This document shows, piece by piece, positions 5,578 through 12,454 of a stretch of 26,283 nt of DNA. Made by a program: the position numbers and the translations under genes. The DNA lies in contig JBGPYB010000061.1 in the NCBI GenBank assembly GCA_041493035.1, positions 1-26,283 on the forward strand, in the 5' to 3' direction. The notes below the pieces were generated by a model. It saw only the letters and a program-made list of their open reading frames with translations, searched no databases and was not told the origin of the DNA. How positions within the stretch are numbered: the first letter of the stretch is position 1; every line of letters begins with the position of its first letter. Source of the stretch: JBGPYB01 sp041493035 (GTDB lineage: Bacteria > Acidobacteriota > Vicinamibacteria > Fen-336).

Positions 5578-8349
5578 TCAGGAGGCGGAGGCGGCGTGTC
5601 GGAGGGCCCCCTTCAGGCTTTGCTTCAAGTACTTGGCGGTGCTGCCGGTGGATTCAGCCACCAGCCTCTCGGGCGTGCCCTGGAAGATGAGGTATCCCCC
5701 TTCCTCCCCTCCCTCGGGCCCGAGATCGATGACCCAGTCGGCCTGTTTCACGACGTCCATGTTGTGCTCGATCACCACGAGGGTGGCTCCGGCCTCGATC
5801 AGCCTCTGGAGGCAGGAGAGGAGTTCCGCGATGTCCGCCATGTGAAGTCCCGTCGTCGGCTCGTCCATCACGTAGAGGACTCGCTGGCCGGGCTTGCGCA
5901 AGAGGTGGGACGCGAGCTTGATCCGTTGCGCTTCTCCCCCCGACAGGGTCGTGGCCGATTGTCCCAGTCGAAGGTATCCAAGACCGATCTGGTCGAGCAC
6001 CCGGAGCCTGCGGGCCAGGCGGGGCTGCGTGGAGAAGAAATGCAGCGCCTCGCGCACGGTCATCTCGAGGGCCTGATCGATGGAGCGGTCTCGGTAGCGC
6101 ACCTCGAGGACCGGAGGCCGGAAGCGTCGTCCCCCACAGGCTTCGCACACCAGGTAGACATCGGCGAGAAACTGCATGTCGACTCGCACTTGCCCGTCTC
6201 CCGCACAGGTTTCGCAGCGCCCGCCGGGAACGTTGAAGGAGAAATGGCTCGAGCTGAGTCCCCGATTGCGGGCGTCCCTCGTGGCGGCGAAGAGCTCGCG
6301 GATCTCGTCGAAAGCCTTCATGTATGTGACCGGATTGGACCTGGGCGAGCGCCCGATGGGTGCCTGGTCCACCAGCACCACGTCCTCGACGAATTCCCCT
6401 CCTTCCACGATATCGACGCCCGTTCGGTCCGGTCGCTCCGGCCGTCGAAGGAGCGCGCCGCAGAGCACGTCGTGGACCAGCGTCGACTTACCCGATCCGG
6501 AGACCCCCGTGACGCAGGTCAAGGTCCCGAGGGGAATCCGGACGTCGATGCCCTTGAGGTTGTGGGCTGCAGCGCCCCGAATGAGGATCTCGAGACCGTT
6601 GCCGCGCCTTCGCCTCGCGGGGACGGAAATCGCGAGGTCCCCTCGAAGATACTTGCCCGTGAGGCTACGACCATCTTCCAGCAGCTCCGAGTACGAGCCC
6701 TGAAAGACGACGCGGCCACCTTGCTCCCCCGCACCCGGCCCCAGGTCGACGATATGGTCGGCAGCCCGAAGGACGGCCTTCTCGTGTTCGACCACGAGCA
6801 CGCTATTGCCTTGGTCCCTGAGCGTGAGCAGGATCGCGATGAGGCGTTCCGTGTCTCGGGGATGGAGCCCAACTGAAGGCTCGTCGAGAGCGTAGAGAGT
6901 GCCGACGAGCCCGGTTCCGAGCGCGGTCGCAAGGGCGATGCGCTGAGCCTCTCCCCCCGACAGCGTCCCGAAGGGACGATCGAGGGTCAGGTACTCGAGG
7001 CCCACCTCCGAGAGAACGCGCAGCCGCCGTTCGATCTCCGCGACCGATCGCTCGACGAGCGCGCTCTCCGAGGGTCCGAGGCTCAGGTCCGAGAGGAACC
7101 GCAGGGCCTCGCGGACCGACACCCGGCAGACCTCGTCGATGGTTCGGCCCCCGACCTGCACCCGCAAAGCCTCGGAGCGCAGACGCGCGCCATGGCAGGA
7201 AGGGCAGACCTGGTAGCCTCGGTATCGGCTCAGAAGAACGCGAACCTGGACCTTGTACTTCTTGGCCTCGAGCCCGCGGAAGAACCCAAGGACGCCCTGG
7301 AACTCCTCGTCCCCTTCGAGGACCAGGCGCCTTTGCTCCTCCGAGAGATCGTCCCAGGTCACGTCCATGGGAATGCTGTGCCGCCGCGCGAACTCCCGAA
7401 GCTCCGCCTGGACGGTTCTGTGCTGAGGCCGGTTCCAAGGCTCGATGGCTCCTCCGGCGAGAGTCCGACGACCATCGGGCACTACGAGCGCCCGGTCGAT
7501 CTCGATCAGGTTGCCGAAGCCGTGGCAGGTCGGGCACGCGCCGAAGGGATTGTTGAAGGAGAAGAGACGGGGCTCGGGTTCCTCGAACGCTCGGGAACAG
7601 CGGGCGCACTCAAAGCGCTCCGAGAAGCGAAACAGGGGCCCTCCGACCACCTGGGCCCAGGCCAGGCCACCCCCTTCCGCGAAGCAGGCTTGAATCGAAT
7701 CCGCGATACGGGACCGCATTCCCTCGGTCGCCGACACGCGGTCCACGAGCACTGTCAGGGAGTCTCCCGCCGGAGGCTCCTGAAGGTCCTCGAAACGAAA
7801 AGCGCCTTCGGGCGTCAGCAACCGGCCGAAGCCTTTCTTCCGAAGGCGTTCGACCATGTCGTCGAACGGAATACCTCCCCGGGGCTGGGGAAAGCCGAGG
7901 AGGACCGCCGTACCTTGCGGCAGGCCCACCAGGCGCTCCGTGACCGAGTCCGTGGTGTCCTTCACGACCTCGGTGCCGCAGCCGTCACAAAGAGTGCGGC
8001 CCACGCGCGAGAAGAGAATCCGAAGATAGTCGTGGATCTCCGTGGCCGTCGCCACCGTTGAGCGGGGACTCCGGGACGGGGCCTTCTGGCGAATCGCGAT
8101 GGTCGGACAGAGCCCCTCCAGCGAGTCCACATCGGGGCGTTCGAGACGTTCCAGGAACTGCCGAGCATAGGCGGAGAGACTCTCCACGTACCGCCGTTGC
8201 CCTTCCGCGTAGATCGTGTCGAAGGCGAGGCTGCTCTTCCCAGACCCCGAAACGCCGGTGACGACCACCAGGCGCCGCGTGGGAATCTCGACATCGATCC
8301 CCTTCAGGTTGTGGACCCGGACTCCCTTCGCGATGATCGACTTGGCCAT
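5578..8349 (-). CDS. uvrA: Excinuclease ABC subunit A
   Basis: The damage-sensing ATPase of nucleotide excision repair; the UvrA dimer scans DNA with UvrB and hands lesions over for incision by UvrC. At 923 aa it is close to the usual 940 and has all the parts. Half one has Walker A GVSGSGKSS (32-40), the UvrB-binding and insertion region, a zinc module with Cys248, 251, 272 and 275, a CPSC pair at 382-385, ABC signature LSGGEAQR (463-470) and Walker B Asp489-Glu490. Half two has Walker A GVSGSGKST (615-623), the DNA-binding zinc finger Cys712, 715, 735 and 738, signature at 802-809 and Walker B Asp829-Glu830. The ATG at 8349 follows a GGTGAGGA ribosome site. It sits 85 bp after the ctpA-like gene on the same strand. 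No SOS (LexA) box was recognised upstream. Confidence 0.98.
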   Translation of the reverse strand: MAKSIIAKGVRVHNLKGIDVEIPTRRLVVVTGVSGSGKSSLAFDTIYAEGQRRYVESLSAYARQFLERLERPDVDSLEGLCPTIAIRQKAPSRSPRSTVATATEIHDYLRILFSRVGRTLCDGCGTEVVKDTTDSVTERLVGLPQGTAVLLGFPQPRGGIPFDDMVERLRKKGFGRLLTPEGAFRFEDLQEPPAGDSLTVLVDRVSATEGMRSRIADSIQACFAEGGGLAWAQVVGGPLFRFSERFECARCSRAFEEPEPRLFSFNNPFGACPTCHGFGNLIEIDRALVVPDGRRTLAGGAIEPWNRPQHRTVQAELREFARRHSIPMDVTWDDLSEEQRRLVLEGDEEFQGVLGFFRGLEAKKYKVQVRVLLSRYRGYQVCPSCHGARLRSEALRVQVGGRTIDEVCRVSVREALRFLSDLSLGPSESALVERSVAEIERRLRVLSEVGLEYLTLDRPFGTLSGGEAQRIALATALGTGLVGTLYALDEPSVGLHPRDTERLIAILLTLRDQGNSVLVVEHEKAVLRAADHIVDLGPGAGEQGGRVVFQGSYSELLEDGRSLTGKYLRGDLAISVPARRRRGNGLEILIRGAAAHNLKGIDVRIPLGTLTCVTGVSGSGKSTLVHDVLCGALLRRPERPDRTGVDIVEGGEFVEDVVLVDQAPIGRSPRSNPVTYMKAFDEIRELFAATRDARNRGLSSSHFSFNVPGGRCETCAGDGQVRVDMQFLADVYLVCEACGGRRFRPPVLEVRYRDRSIDQALEMTVREALHFFSTQPRLARRLRVLDQIGLGYLRLGQSATTLSGGEAQRIKLASHLLRKPGQRVLYVMDEPTTGLHMADIAELLSCLQRLIEAGATLVVIEHNMDVVKQADWVIDLGPEGGEEGGYLIFQGTPERLVAESTGSTAKYLKQSLKGALRHAASAS

Positions 8350-8434
8350 GAGCGGTCCTCACCTGCTCGTTTCGACGGGCAGGCGAAACCGCTAGTTTAG
8401 CGTGGAAACGGCGTGAGCTGCGGGGCGCGGCGCG

Positions 8435-10138
8435 CTAGCGAGCCGTGGTCGCGACAGAGGCGACCTTCCCCTCCAGGTCCCGCTCGGCGATGAACTTCTG
8501 AGGCTCCCGCAGGAGCTGCTCGGCCCTCGGAATGAGCTCGAGAGACCTCCGGATCTGGGGGTCCCAAGCGACACTTCTCTTGCGAGCCTCGCCCTCGCCG
8601 AAGACTTGCCTGATCACCTCGTCGGTGATCTGACGCTGCAAGGCCTCGTGGCTCGCGTCGAAGGCCTCGGAGGAGTAGGCGATCTTCTGGGCGTCCAGGA
8701 ATTTCCTGAAATCGGCGAGAATCCGATCATCGGCCTGGAAGTCGCGAGTCACGAGCTGCACCTTCATGGAAAGCGTCTCCGGCCGCGACCCCGTCCCGGA
8801 AATGTGGGCGCCGCCTGCGGTCTCCGTCGCGGCGTAGTTCCGCGAAAAGGCGAGGAATGCCTGCCGGCCGATCAGATGCGCCACGAACTTCGCGGCCGTC
8901 GGCGCCTCGACGCAGTAGTCGGGGGTGATTCCGTCCCCGCCGAAGACCTTTCTCCCGGCATCCGTCAGCTTCGCGTCTCCGACGCCCTGCTCGCAGGCGG
9001 CGCGGTCGCGCGGTGCAACGTAGTCCTCGAGCGGCGTCGATCCGTAGTCGCGCTGGATCGATCGGCCCGACGGAGTGTAGTACCGGCCCGTCGTGAGGGC
9101 GAGGGCGTAGCCGCGCACGTTGCGCAGCGGCATGATCGTCTGGACGAGACCCTTGCCGAAGGTAGTCTCACCCACGATCAACCCGCGGTCGTGGTCCTGT
9201 ATGGCCCCTGCCACTATCTCCGAGGCGCTGGCGCTGTGGCGCGACACCAGCACGATGAGCGGCGTCTGGACGTAGGCGCTCTCCTGCTCCGTGATGTAGT
9301 TGGACTCGTCGCGCTTGAAGCGCCCGCGCGTGAAGACGACCAACTGGCCCTTCTTCAGGAACAGGTTCGACACGGCAAAAGCCTGATCGAGCAGCCCGCC
9401 GGGGTTGTCGCGGATGTCGAGGAGGATGGAGGTTGCTCCGCTCTCCCGAAGCTTGCGAAGCGCTTTCTCGAGTTCCTTTTCACAGTCTCTTGGATCCCCG
9501 GGGCGACACGCCGTCGTCTCATTGAAGTCCGTCAGACGCACGTAGCCCGTCGACTTCGTCGCCATGAAGTAGTACGGCACCGAGTGGAGCGGTATCTCGT
9601 CGCGGATGACCGTGAAATCCAGGGGACTGTCGTACCCCTGGCGAACGATGCTGATGTGGACGGGGCTGCCTTTCGGGCCCCGCAAGCGCTTGACCGCGTC
9701 GTCGATGCTCATCCCGCGAGCGTCCTCGGACTCGATACGGCTGATGACGTCTCCGGCACGGATGCCCAATCGGTGGGCCGGCGTGCCCTCGAAGGGAGCC
9801 ACGACCGTGATGTTCCCGTCCACTGCCTGCACGGTGATCCCGAGGCCGTAGTAGGAGCCCTTCTGGCGTTCCTGAAGAACCGAATACTCCTTCGTCTCGA
9901 GAAAGTTCGAATGGGGGTCGAGGGTGCGCAGCATCTCGCGGATGGAGGAGGAAACCAACCGGTCGCTCTTGACCTCCTCGACGTACTGGTCCTCGATCGC
10001 TCCAAGGATGGCGGTGTAGAGCCGGAGATGATCGGAGAGGCGCGAGGTCCCCGCAAGGACGCGGCCCCCGAACACCCCCCCGGCGACGGTCGAAAGGGCT
10101 ACGAGACCCGCGCAGAACGCCCCCACTCGAAAACGCAT
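8435..10138 (-). CDS. S41-family C-terminal processing peptidase (CtpA/Prc-like)
   Basis: A serine protease exported or anchored in the envelope that trims C-termini or degrades misfolded envelope proteins. It has an N-terminal signal or anchor (about 5-30), a helical region, and a PDZ domain (about 100-170, with YYGLGITV and APAHRLGIRAGD-like features). The S41 catalytic core follows: Ser in HSASASE (near residue 307, counted from the GTG at 10147), then Lys332 and Gln336 in FGKGLVQT, the spacing of 25 and 4 known for Bacillus CtpB. After the core there is an unusually long tail of about 140 residues, predicted helical and charged. The frame is open to GTG 10147, but ATG 10138 has better spacing to the GGGAG site. 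It begins 22 bp or less after the DedA-family gene. Substrates unknown. Confidence 0.93.
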   Translation of the reverse strand: MRFRVGAFCAGLVALSTVAGGVFGGRVLAGTSRLSDHLRLYTAILGAIEDQYVEEVKSDRLVSSSIREMLRTLDPHSNFLETKEYSVLQERQKGSYYGLGITVQAVDGNITVVAPFEGTPAHRLGIRAGDVISRIESEDARGMSIDDAVKRLRGPKGSPVHISIVRQGYDSPLDFTVIRDEIPLHSVPYYFMATKSTGYVRLTDFNETTACRPGDPRDCEKELEKALRKLRESGATSILLDIRDNPGGLLDQAFAVSNLFLKKGQLVVFTRGRFKRDESNYITEQESAYVQTPLIVLVSRHSASASEIVAGAIQDHDRGLIVGETTFGKGLVQTIMPLRNVRGYALALTTGRYYTPSGRSIQRDYGSTPLEDYVAPRDRAACEQGVGDAKLTDAGRKVFGGDGITPDYCVEAPTAAKFVAHLIGRQAFLAFSRNYAATETAGGAHISGTGSRPETLSMKVQLVTRDFQADDRILADFRKFLDAQKIAYSSEAFDASHEALQRQITDEVIRQVFGEGEARKRSVAWDPQIRRSLELIPRAEQLLREPQKFIAERDLEGKVASVATTAR

Positions 10139-10160
10139 TCTCAGCACTCTCCCGTGAAGA

Positions 10161-10802
10161 TCATACCAGAGAGGCGCCGTCCGCCGCCGCGCTCAACGCA
10201 CGTCGGCGGCGAAGGACGAGCACCAGAGCGATTGCCAGCAGCACCGCCGTGGAGGATGTGAGGAGCACGGTCGCTCGTTCCGAGAACCACTGGTCCGCCG
10301 TCTTCAGCACCGCGAGGGCGCGCTCGCCGTAGAGCACCCCGAGGGCTCCCCACAGGACGTAGCGAAGTCCCCGAGCCGCCAGCAGGGTCGCCGCGAGGCG
10401 GCGGAAGGGCAACCCGAAGACCCCAGCGGCGATGACAAACACCTTGAACGGCATGGGCGGAGGGAGCAGGGCGGGCACCGCGAGAGCGAGGAGGTTCCAT
10501 CGCGCGAAGGCTCGGCGCACCCAATGGACGCGCTCGGCACCGAACCGGCGCATCAGCAGGCCCTCCCCGCCTCGCCGGCCGAGCCACCAGAGAACGGCAC
10601 AACCCGCCAGCGACCCGAGGGTCGCCATGAGGACGAAGAGCCAGACCGTCTCGGGATGCGACACGGCCGCCATGACGACAATGAGGTCGTTGATCTCGGG
10701 AAGGCTGAGAAACGACGAGTCCAGGAAAGCGACCAGGAAGACACCCGGAGCTCCCAACCAGGGAACGAACACCAACTGGATCCAGGCGACGACCTTGTGC
10801 AT
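10161..10802 (-). CDS. DedA/VTT-family membrane protein
   Basis: A 213-aa integral inner-membrane protein of the DedA/SNARE-associated (VTT) family; characterised members act in undecaprenyl-phosphate or phospholipid translocation. It shows hydrophobic segments at about 8-28, 38-75, 105-125 and 170-195. A conserved glycine/arginine stretch (GRRGGEGLLMRRFG) precedes a membrane-reentrant-like segment PALLPPPMPFKVFVIAAGV, typical of the shorter YqaA-like members. A basic C-terminus follows the last membrane segment. The ATG at 10802 has only a modest ribosome site. The gene is followed after a short gap by the S41 peptidase, so the two are probably co-transcribed. Family is fairly sure, substrate is not. 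Confidence 0.85.
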   Translation of the reverse strand: MHKVVAWIQLVFVPWLGAPGVFLVAFLDSSFLSLPEINDLIVVMAAVSHPETVWLFVLMATLGSLAGCAVLWWLGRRGGEGLLMRRFGAERVHWVRRAFARWNLLALAVPALLPPPMPFKVFVIAAGVFGLPFRRLAATLLAARGLRYVLWGALGVLYGERALAVLKTADQWFSERATVLLTSSTAVLLAIALVLVLRRRRALSAAADGASLV

Positions 10803-10901
10803 TGGGAAGGCGGCCTATTCCCTGGACGTCGCCGCCGCAACGGCTTCAAGGGCGCTCAAACTCTTATTCTATCGCGGCCTGCGGTCGAAGGGGTCAGCGC
10901 G

Positions 10902-11591
10902 TCAGAAGCGGAGATTCACACCGAACGTCACGGCGGAACCCCCCAGGTCGATTTGGTTCCCGCTGAAATCTCGCCCCATGTCGTGCTTCGCGTACTGGTA
11001 GCGATAGGCTCCGACGAGGCTGAAGTCGTCGCTCACGGCCACCCGCAGCCCGGCGCCCACATGGAAGCCCGGGGCGGCGCCATCGGACTTGAACGAATCC
11101 GCGATGATGGGCCGCGTGGGGTCGGTGAAGTCGATGAAGTCCCCGTGTTCTTCGTAGTTGTAGAAGATGAGATCGGCGCCCGCTTCGACAAACGGCGCGA
11201 CGCGCGCCCGACGGCTCGTCGGAACGATGCGCAAGGTGACGCCGAGAGGGACGACGTCCAGCTTCAGCCTCTGGCGAATTTCGCTGCCGTCGTCTCCGAG
11301 GTAGTCCCGGTAGGACGTATCGAGGCTTCGCCCGTATCCGTCGAGGCTAAATCCGAGTTCCACGTTGCGGGCGATCTTCGCGTTGTAAGAGATACCGCCG
11401 AAGATGCCCTCCCAGTCGCTGTTCTTCAGCGGGCGTCGGTCCTTCGCGTAGAGGTCCGCGTCGTCGCGAAACAAGGTGCTGTCGACGCTTGGGAAGAACC
11501 AGCCGACGCGTACGTCGAAGCTCCCTGCCGAGGCCAAGCCGGGCCATCCTGCCACTACCCCGAGTGCTAGAACCGCCAGGGCTCGTCGCAT
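10902..11591 (-). CDS. Outer-membrane beta-barrel protein
   Basis: A 229-aa protein with a signal peptide (cleavage after ASA, about residue 22). It then alternates amphipathic strands throughout (for example SFDVRVGWFFPS, GIFGGISYNAK, VELGFSLDGYGRS, FHVGAGLRVAV, FSLVGAYRYQY) and ends in phenylalanine (VTFGVNLRF), the signature recognised by the BAM machinery. The size suggests an 8-10 strand barrel of the OmpW/OmpA-like small porin type; no peptidoglycan-binding domain is attached. The ATG at 11591 follows a strong GGAGGAG ribosome site with 5-base spacing. A sigma-54-like promoter lies about 50 bp upstream. It stands alone between the DedA gene (about 100 bp downstream) and tRNA-Cys. Confidence 0.87.
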   Translation of the reverse strand: MRRALAVLALGVVAGWPGLASAGSFDVRVGWFFPSVDSTLFRDDADLYAKDRRPLKNSDWEGIFGGISYNAKIARNVELGFSLDGYGRSLDTSYRDYLGDDGSEIRQRLKLDVVPLGVTLRIVPTSRRARVAPFVEAGADLIFYNYEEHGDFIDFTDPTRPIIADSFKSDGAAPGFHVGAGLRVAVSDDFSLVGAYRYQYAKHDMGRDFSGNQIDLGGSAVTFGVNLRF

Positions 11592-11641
11592 CGAATCTCC
11601 TCCATCGGCGGCTCAACGGCCATGCCGCTCGCTCTTGGTAT

Positions 11642-11657
11642 AGCAGAAACGGTGCCA
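11642..11657 (-). promoter_or_regulatory. Sigma-54-like promoter of the beta-barrel gene
   Basis: On the minus strand TGGCACCGTTTCTGCT carries the full TGGCAC block and the GC dinucleotide exactly 10 bases after the GG. It deviates from consensus at two less critical positions (C for purine, C for the first T of TTGC). Transcription would start near 11632, about 40 nt before the ATG at 11591. An alternative reading as an extended -10 (TGCTATACC) has no matching -35. Confidence 0.45.
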
Positions 11658-11717
11658 TCCCGAGCCGCCGCTATCCCCCTGAATCCTGAGGCGCCGCACC
11701 GGCCGCGGGCCCGGAAT

Positions 11718-11735
11718 CGTCCTCCTAGGAGGACG
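11718..11735 (-). terminator. Perfect 18-bp palindrome, candidate terminator of tRNA-Cys
   Basis: CGTCCTCCTAGGAGGACG is a perfect palindrome lying 29 bp past the 3' end of tRNA-Cys. As RNA it folds into a 7-bp GC-rich stem with a 4-base loop, and flanking CCGAAT and ATTCCGG can extend the stem imperfectly. No U-tract follows, so termination would be of the U-less kind or need Rho. A protein-binding site is the alternative. Confidence 0.35.
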
Positions 11736-11763
11736 CTGCGGATTCGGACGTCAGGAGGAACGT

Positions 11764-11839
11764 TGGAGGCGGCGTCCAGATTCGAACTGGAGAGTAGAGG
11801 TTTTGCAGACCTCCGCCTTAACCACTTGGCTACGCCGCC
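11764..11839 (-). tRNA. tRNA-Cys (GCA)
   Basis: The minus strand folds into a complete cloverleaf: acceptor stem GGCGGCG/CGCCGCC, D-arm GCCAAGTGGTTAAGGC, anticodon stem GAGGT/ACCTC with loop CTGCAAA (anticodon GCA), and T-arm TCCAGTTCGAATCTGGA. The discriminator base is U, as expected for cysteine tRNA, and the CCA end is encoded. A good promoter stands just upstream. The cognate synthetase gene cysS lies about 600 bp away on the same strand. Confidence 0.97.
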
Positions 11840-11850
11840 CCGGACTCCTG

Positions 11851-11879
11851 ACTATAGAAGAGTCCTTGAAGGCGATCAA
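11851..11879 (-). promoter_or_regulatory. Sigma-70-type promoter of tRNA-Cys
   Basis: TTGATC (11879-11874) and TATAGT (11856-11851) on the minus strand are 17 bases apart, placing the start near 11844, 5 bases before the mature tRNA. A 6-bp inverted repeat, GGACTC (11842-11847) and GAGTCC (11860-11865), brackets the -10 box. Confidence 0.65.
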
Positions 11880-11905
11880 GATGACGACGGAGAGACGGCG
11901 GACCA

Positions 11906-11935
11906 TTGACGTCCTCCATCGTGACGGGCTACCAT
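11906..11935 (+). promoter_or_regulatory. Sigma-70-type promoter of tRNA-Gly
   Basis: TTGACG (11906-11911) and TACCAT (11930-11935) are separated by 18 bases on the plus strand, giving a start near 11942, about 8 bases before the tRNA. The -35 box is strong, the -10 box weak (4 of 6). Confidence 0.45.
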
Positions 11936-11949
11936 GCTCTTGCGCTCGG

Positions 11950-12024
11950 GCGGGAATAGCTCAGTGGTAGAGTGCGACCTTGCCAAGGTCGAAGTCGCGG
12001 GTTCGAATCCCGTTTCCCGCTCCA
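11950..12024 (+). tRNA. tRNA-Gly (GCC)
   Basis: A full cloverleaf on the plus strand: acceptor GCGGGAA/TTCCCGC, D-arm AGCTCAGTGGTAGAGT, anticodon loop CTTGCCAA with anticodon GCC, T-arm GCGGGTTCGAATCCCGT, discriminator U and encoded CCA at 12022-12024. It is divergent from tRNA-Cys and convergent with yraN, which ends 22 bp away. Confidence 0.97.
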
Positions 12025-12046
12025 TACAAGCGGCGCCTCCCCAGCA

Positions 12047-12454
12047 TTAATTCCCCGCGGAGTCGAATGCGCCGCGATCGTGGCGGATGCGAGCCCCCTC
12101 CGCGTCCTGCCAGTCGATCGAGATGACGTCGAAGCGAATCGGTTCCTCGGACAGACCGTGGGCGGCCGCGTAGAGGCGGGCGGCTCGGATGATCCTTCGA
12201 CGCTTCCCGAACGTGACTGCCTCGTGGCCTTCCCCGTGGGAGGCTCCGTGCCGTTCTTTGACCTCCACGAACACCGTCGACTCACCGTCGCGGGCCACGA
12301 CGTCGACTTCGCCCGATCGGCAACGGTAGTTCCGCTCGAGGATGAGGAAGCCCGCAGCCTCGAGGTGACGGCAGGCCAGGTCTTCTCCCGCGACGCCTCG
12401 CTCTGCGACGCCCCTCAGGCGCCCGAGAAGCCCCGCTAGCGGACGCGCCGCCAC
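12047..12454 (-). CDS. yraN: YraN family (UPF0102) nuclease-like protein
   Basis: A 135-aa cytosolic protein of the UPF0102 family, which has the restriction-endonuclease-like fold and is often found in housekeeping clusters; its physiological role is not settled. Family hallmarks are all present: GEDLACRHLEAAGFLILERN at the start of the fold, the acidic pair in SGEVDVVA, the catalytic-type VFVEVKER (Glu, Lys), and the basic KRRRIIRAARLY helix. The start is inferred as GTG at 12454, preceded by an AAGGGAA ribosome site; it overlaps the end of cysS by 19 bases, so translation is probably coupled. It is the last gene of the long minus-strand run and converges with tRNA-Gly. Confidence 0.9.
   Translation of the reverse strand: MAARPLAGLLGRLRGVAERGVAGEDLACRHLEAAGFLILERNYRCRSGEVDVVARDGESTVFVEVKERHGASHGEGHEAVTFGKRRRIIRAARLYAAAHGLSEEPIRFDVISIDWQDAEGARIRHDRGAFDSAGN

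Noticed and set aside
5083..6876. 597-codon open frame antisense to uvrA
   Set aside because: It lies opposite a fully conserved uvrA, its product is low-complexity and Arg/Gly/Glu-rich with no domain, and such frames are expected in GC-rich DNA.
10160..10168. TGGTATGAT as an extended -10 promoter for the S41 peptidase
   Set aside because: It falls in the last codons of the DedA gene, would leave a leader of at most 15 nt, and has no -35 box.
8606..10261. 551-codon open frame antisense to the S41 peptidase
   Set aside because: Mirror frame of a clear protease gene; no recognisable protein features or ribosome site.
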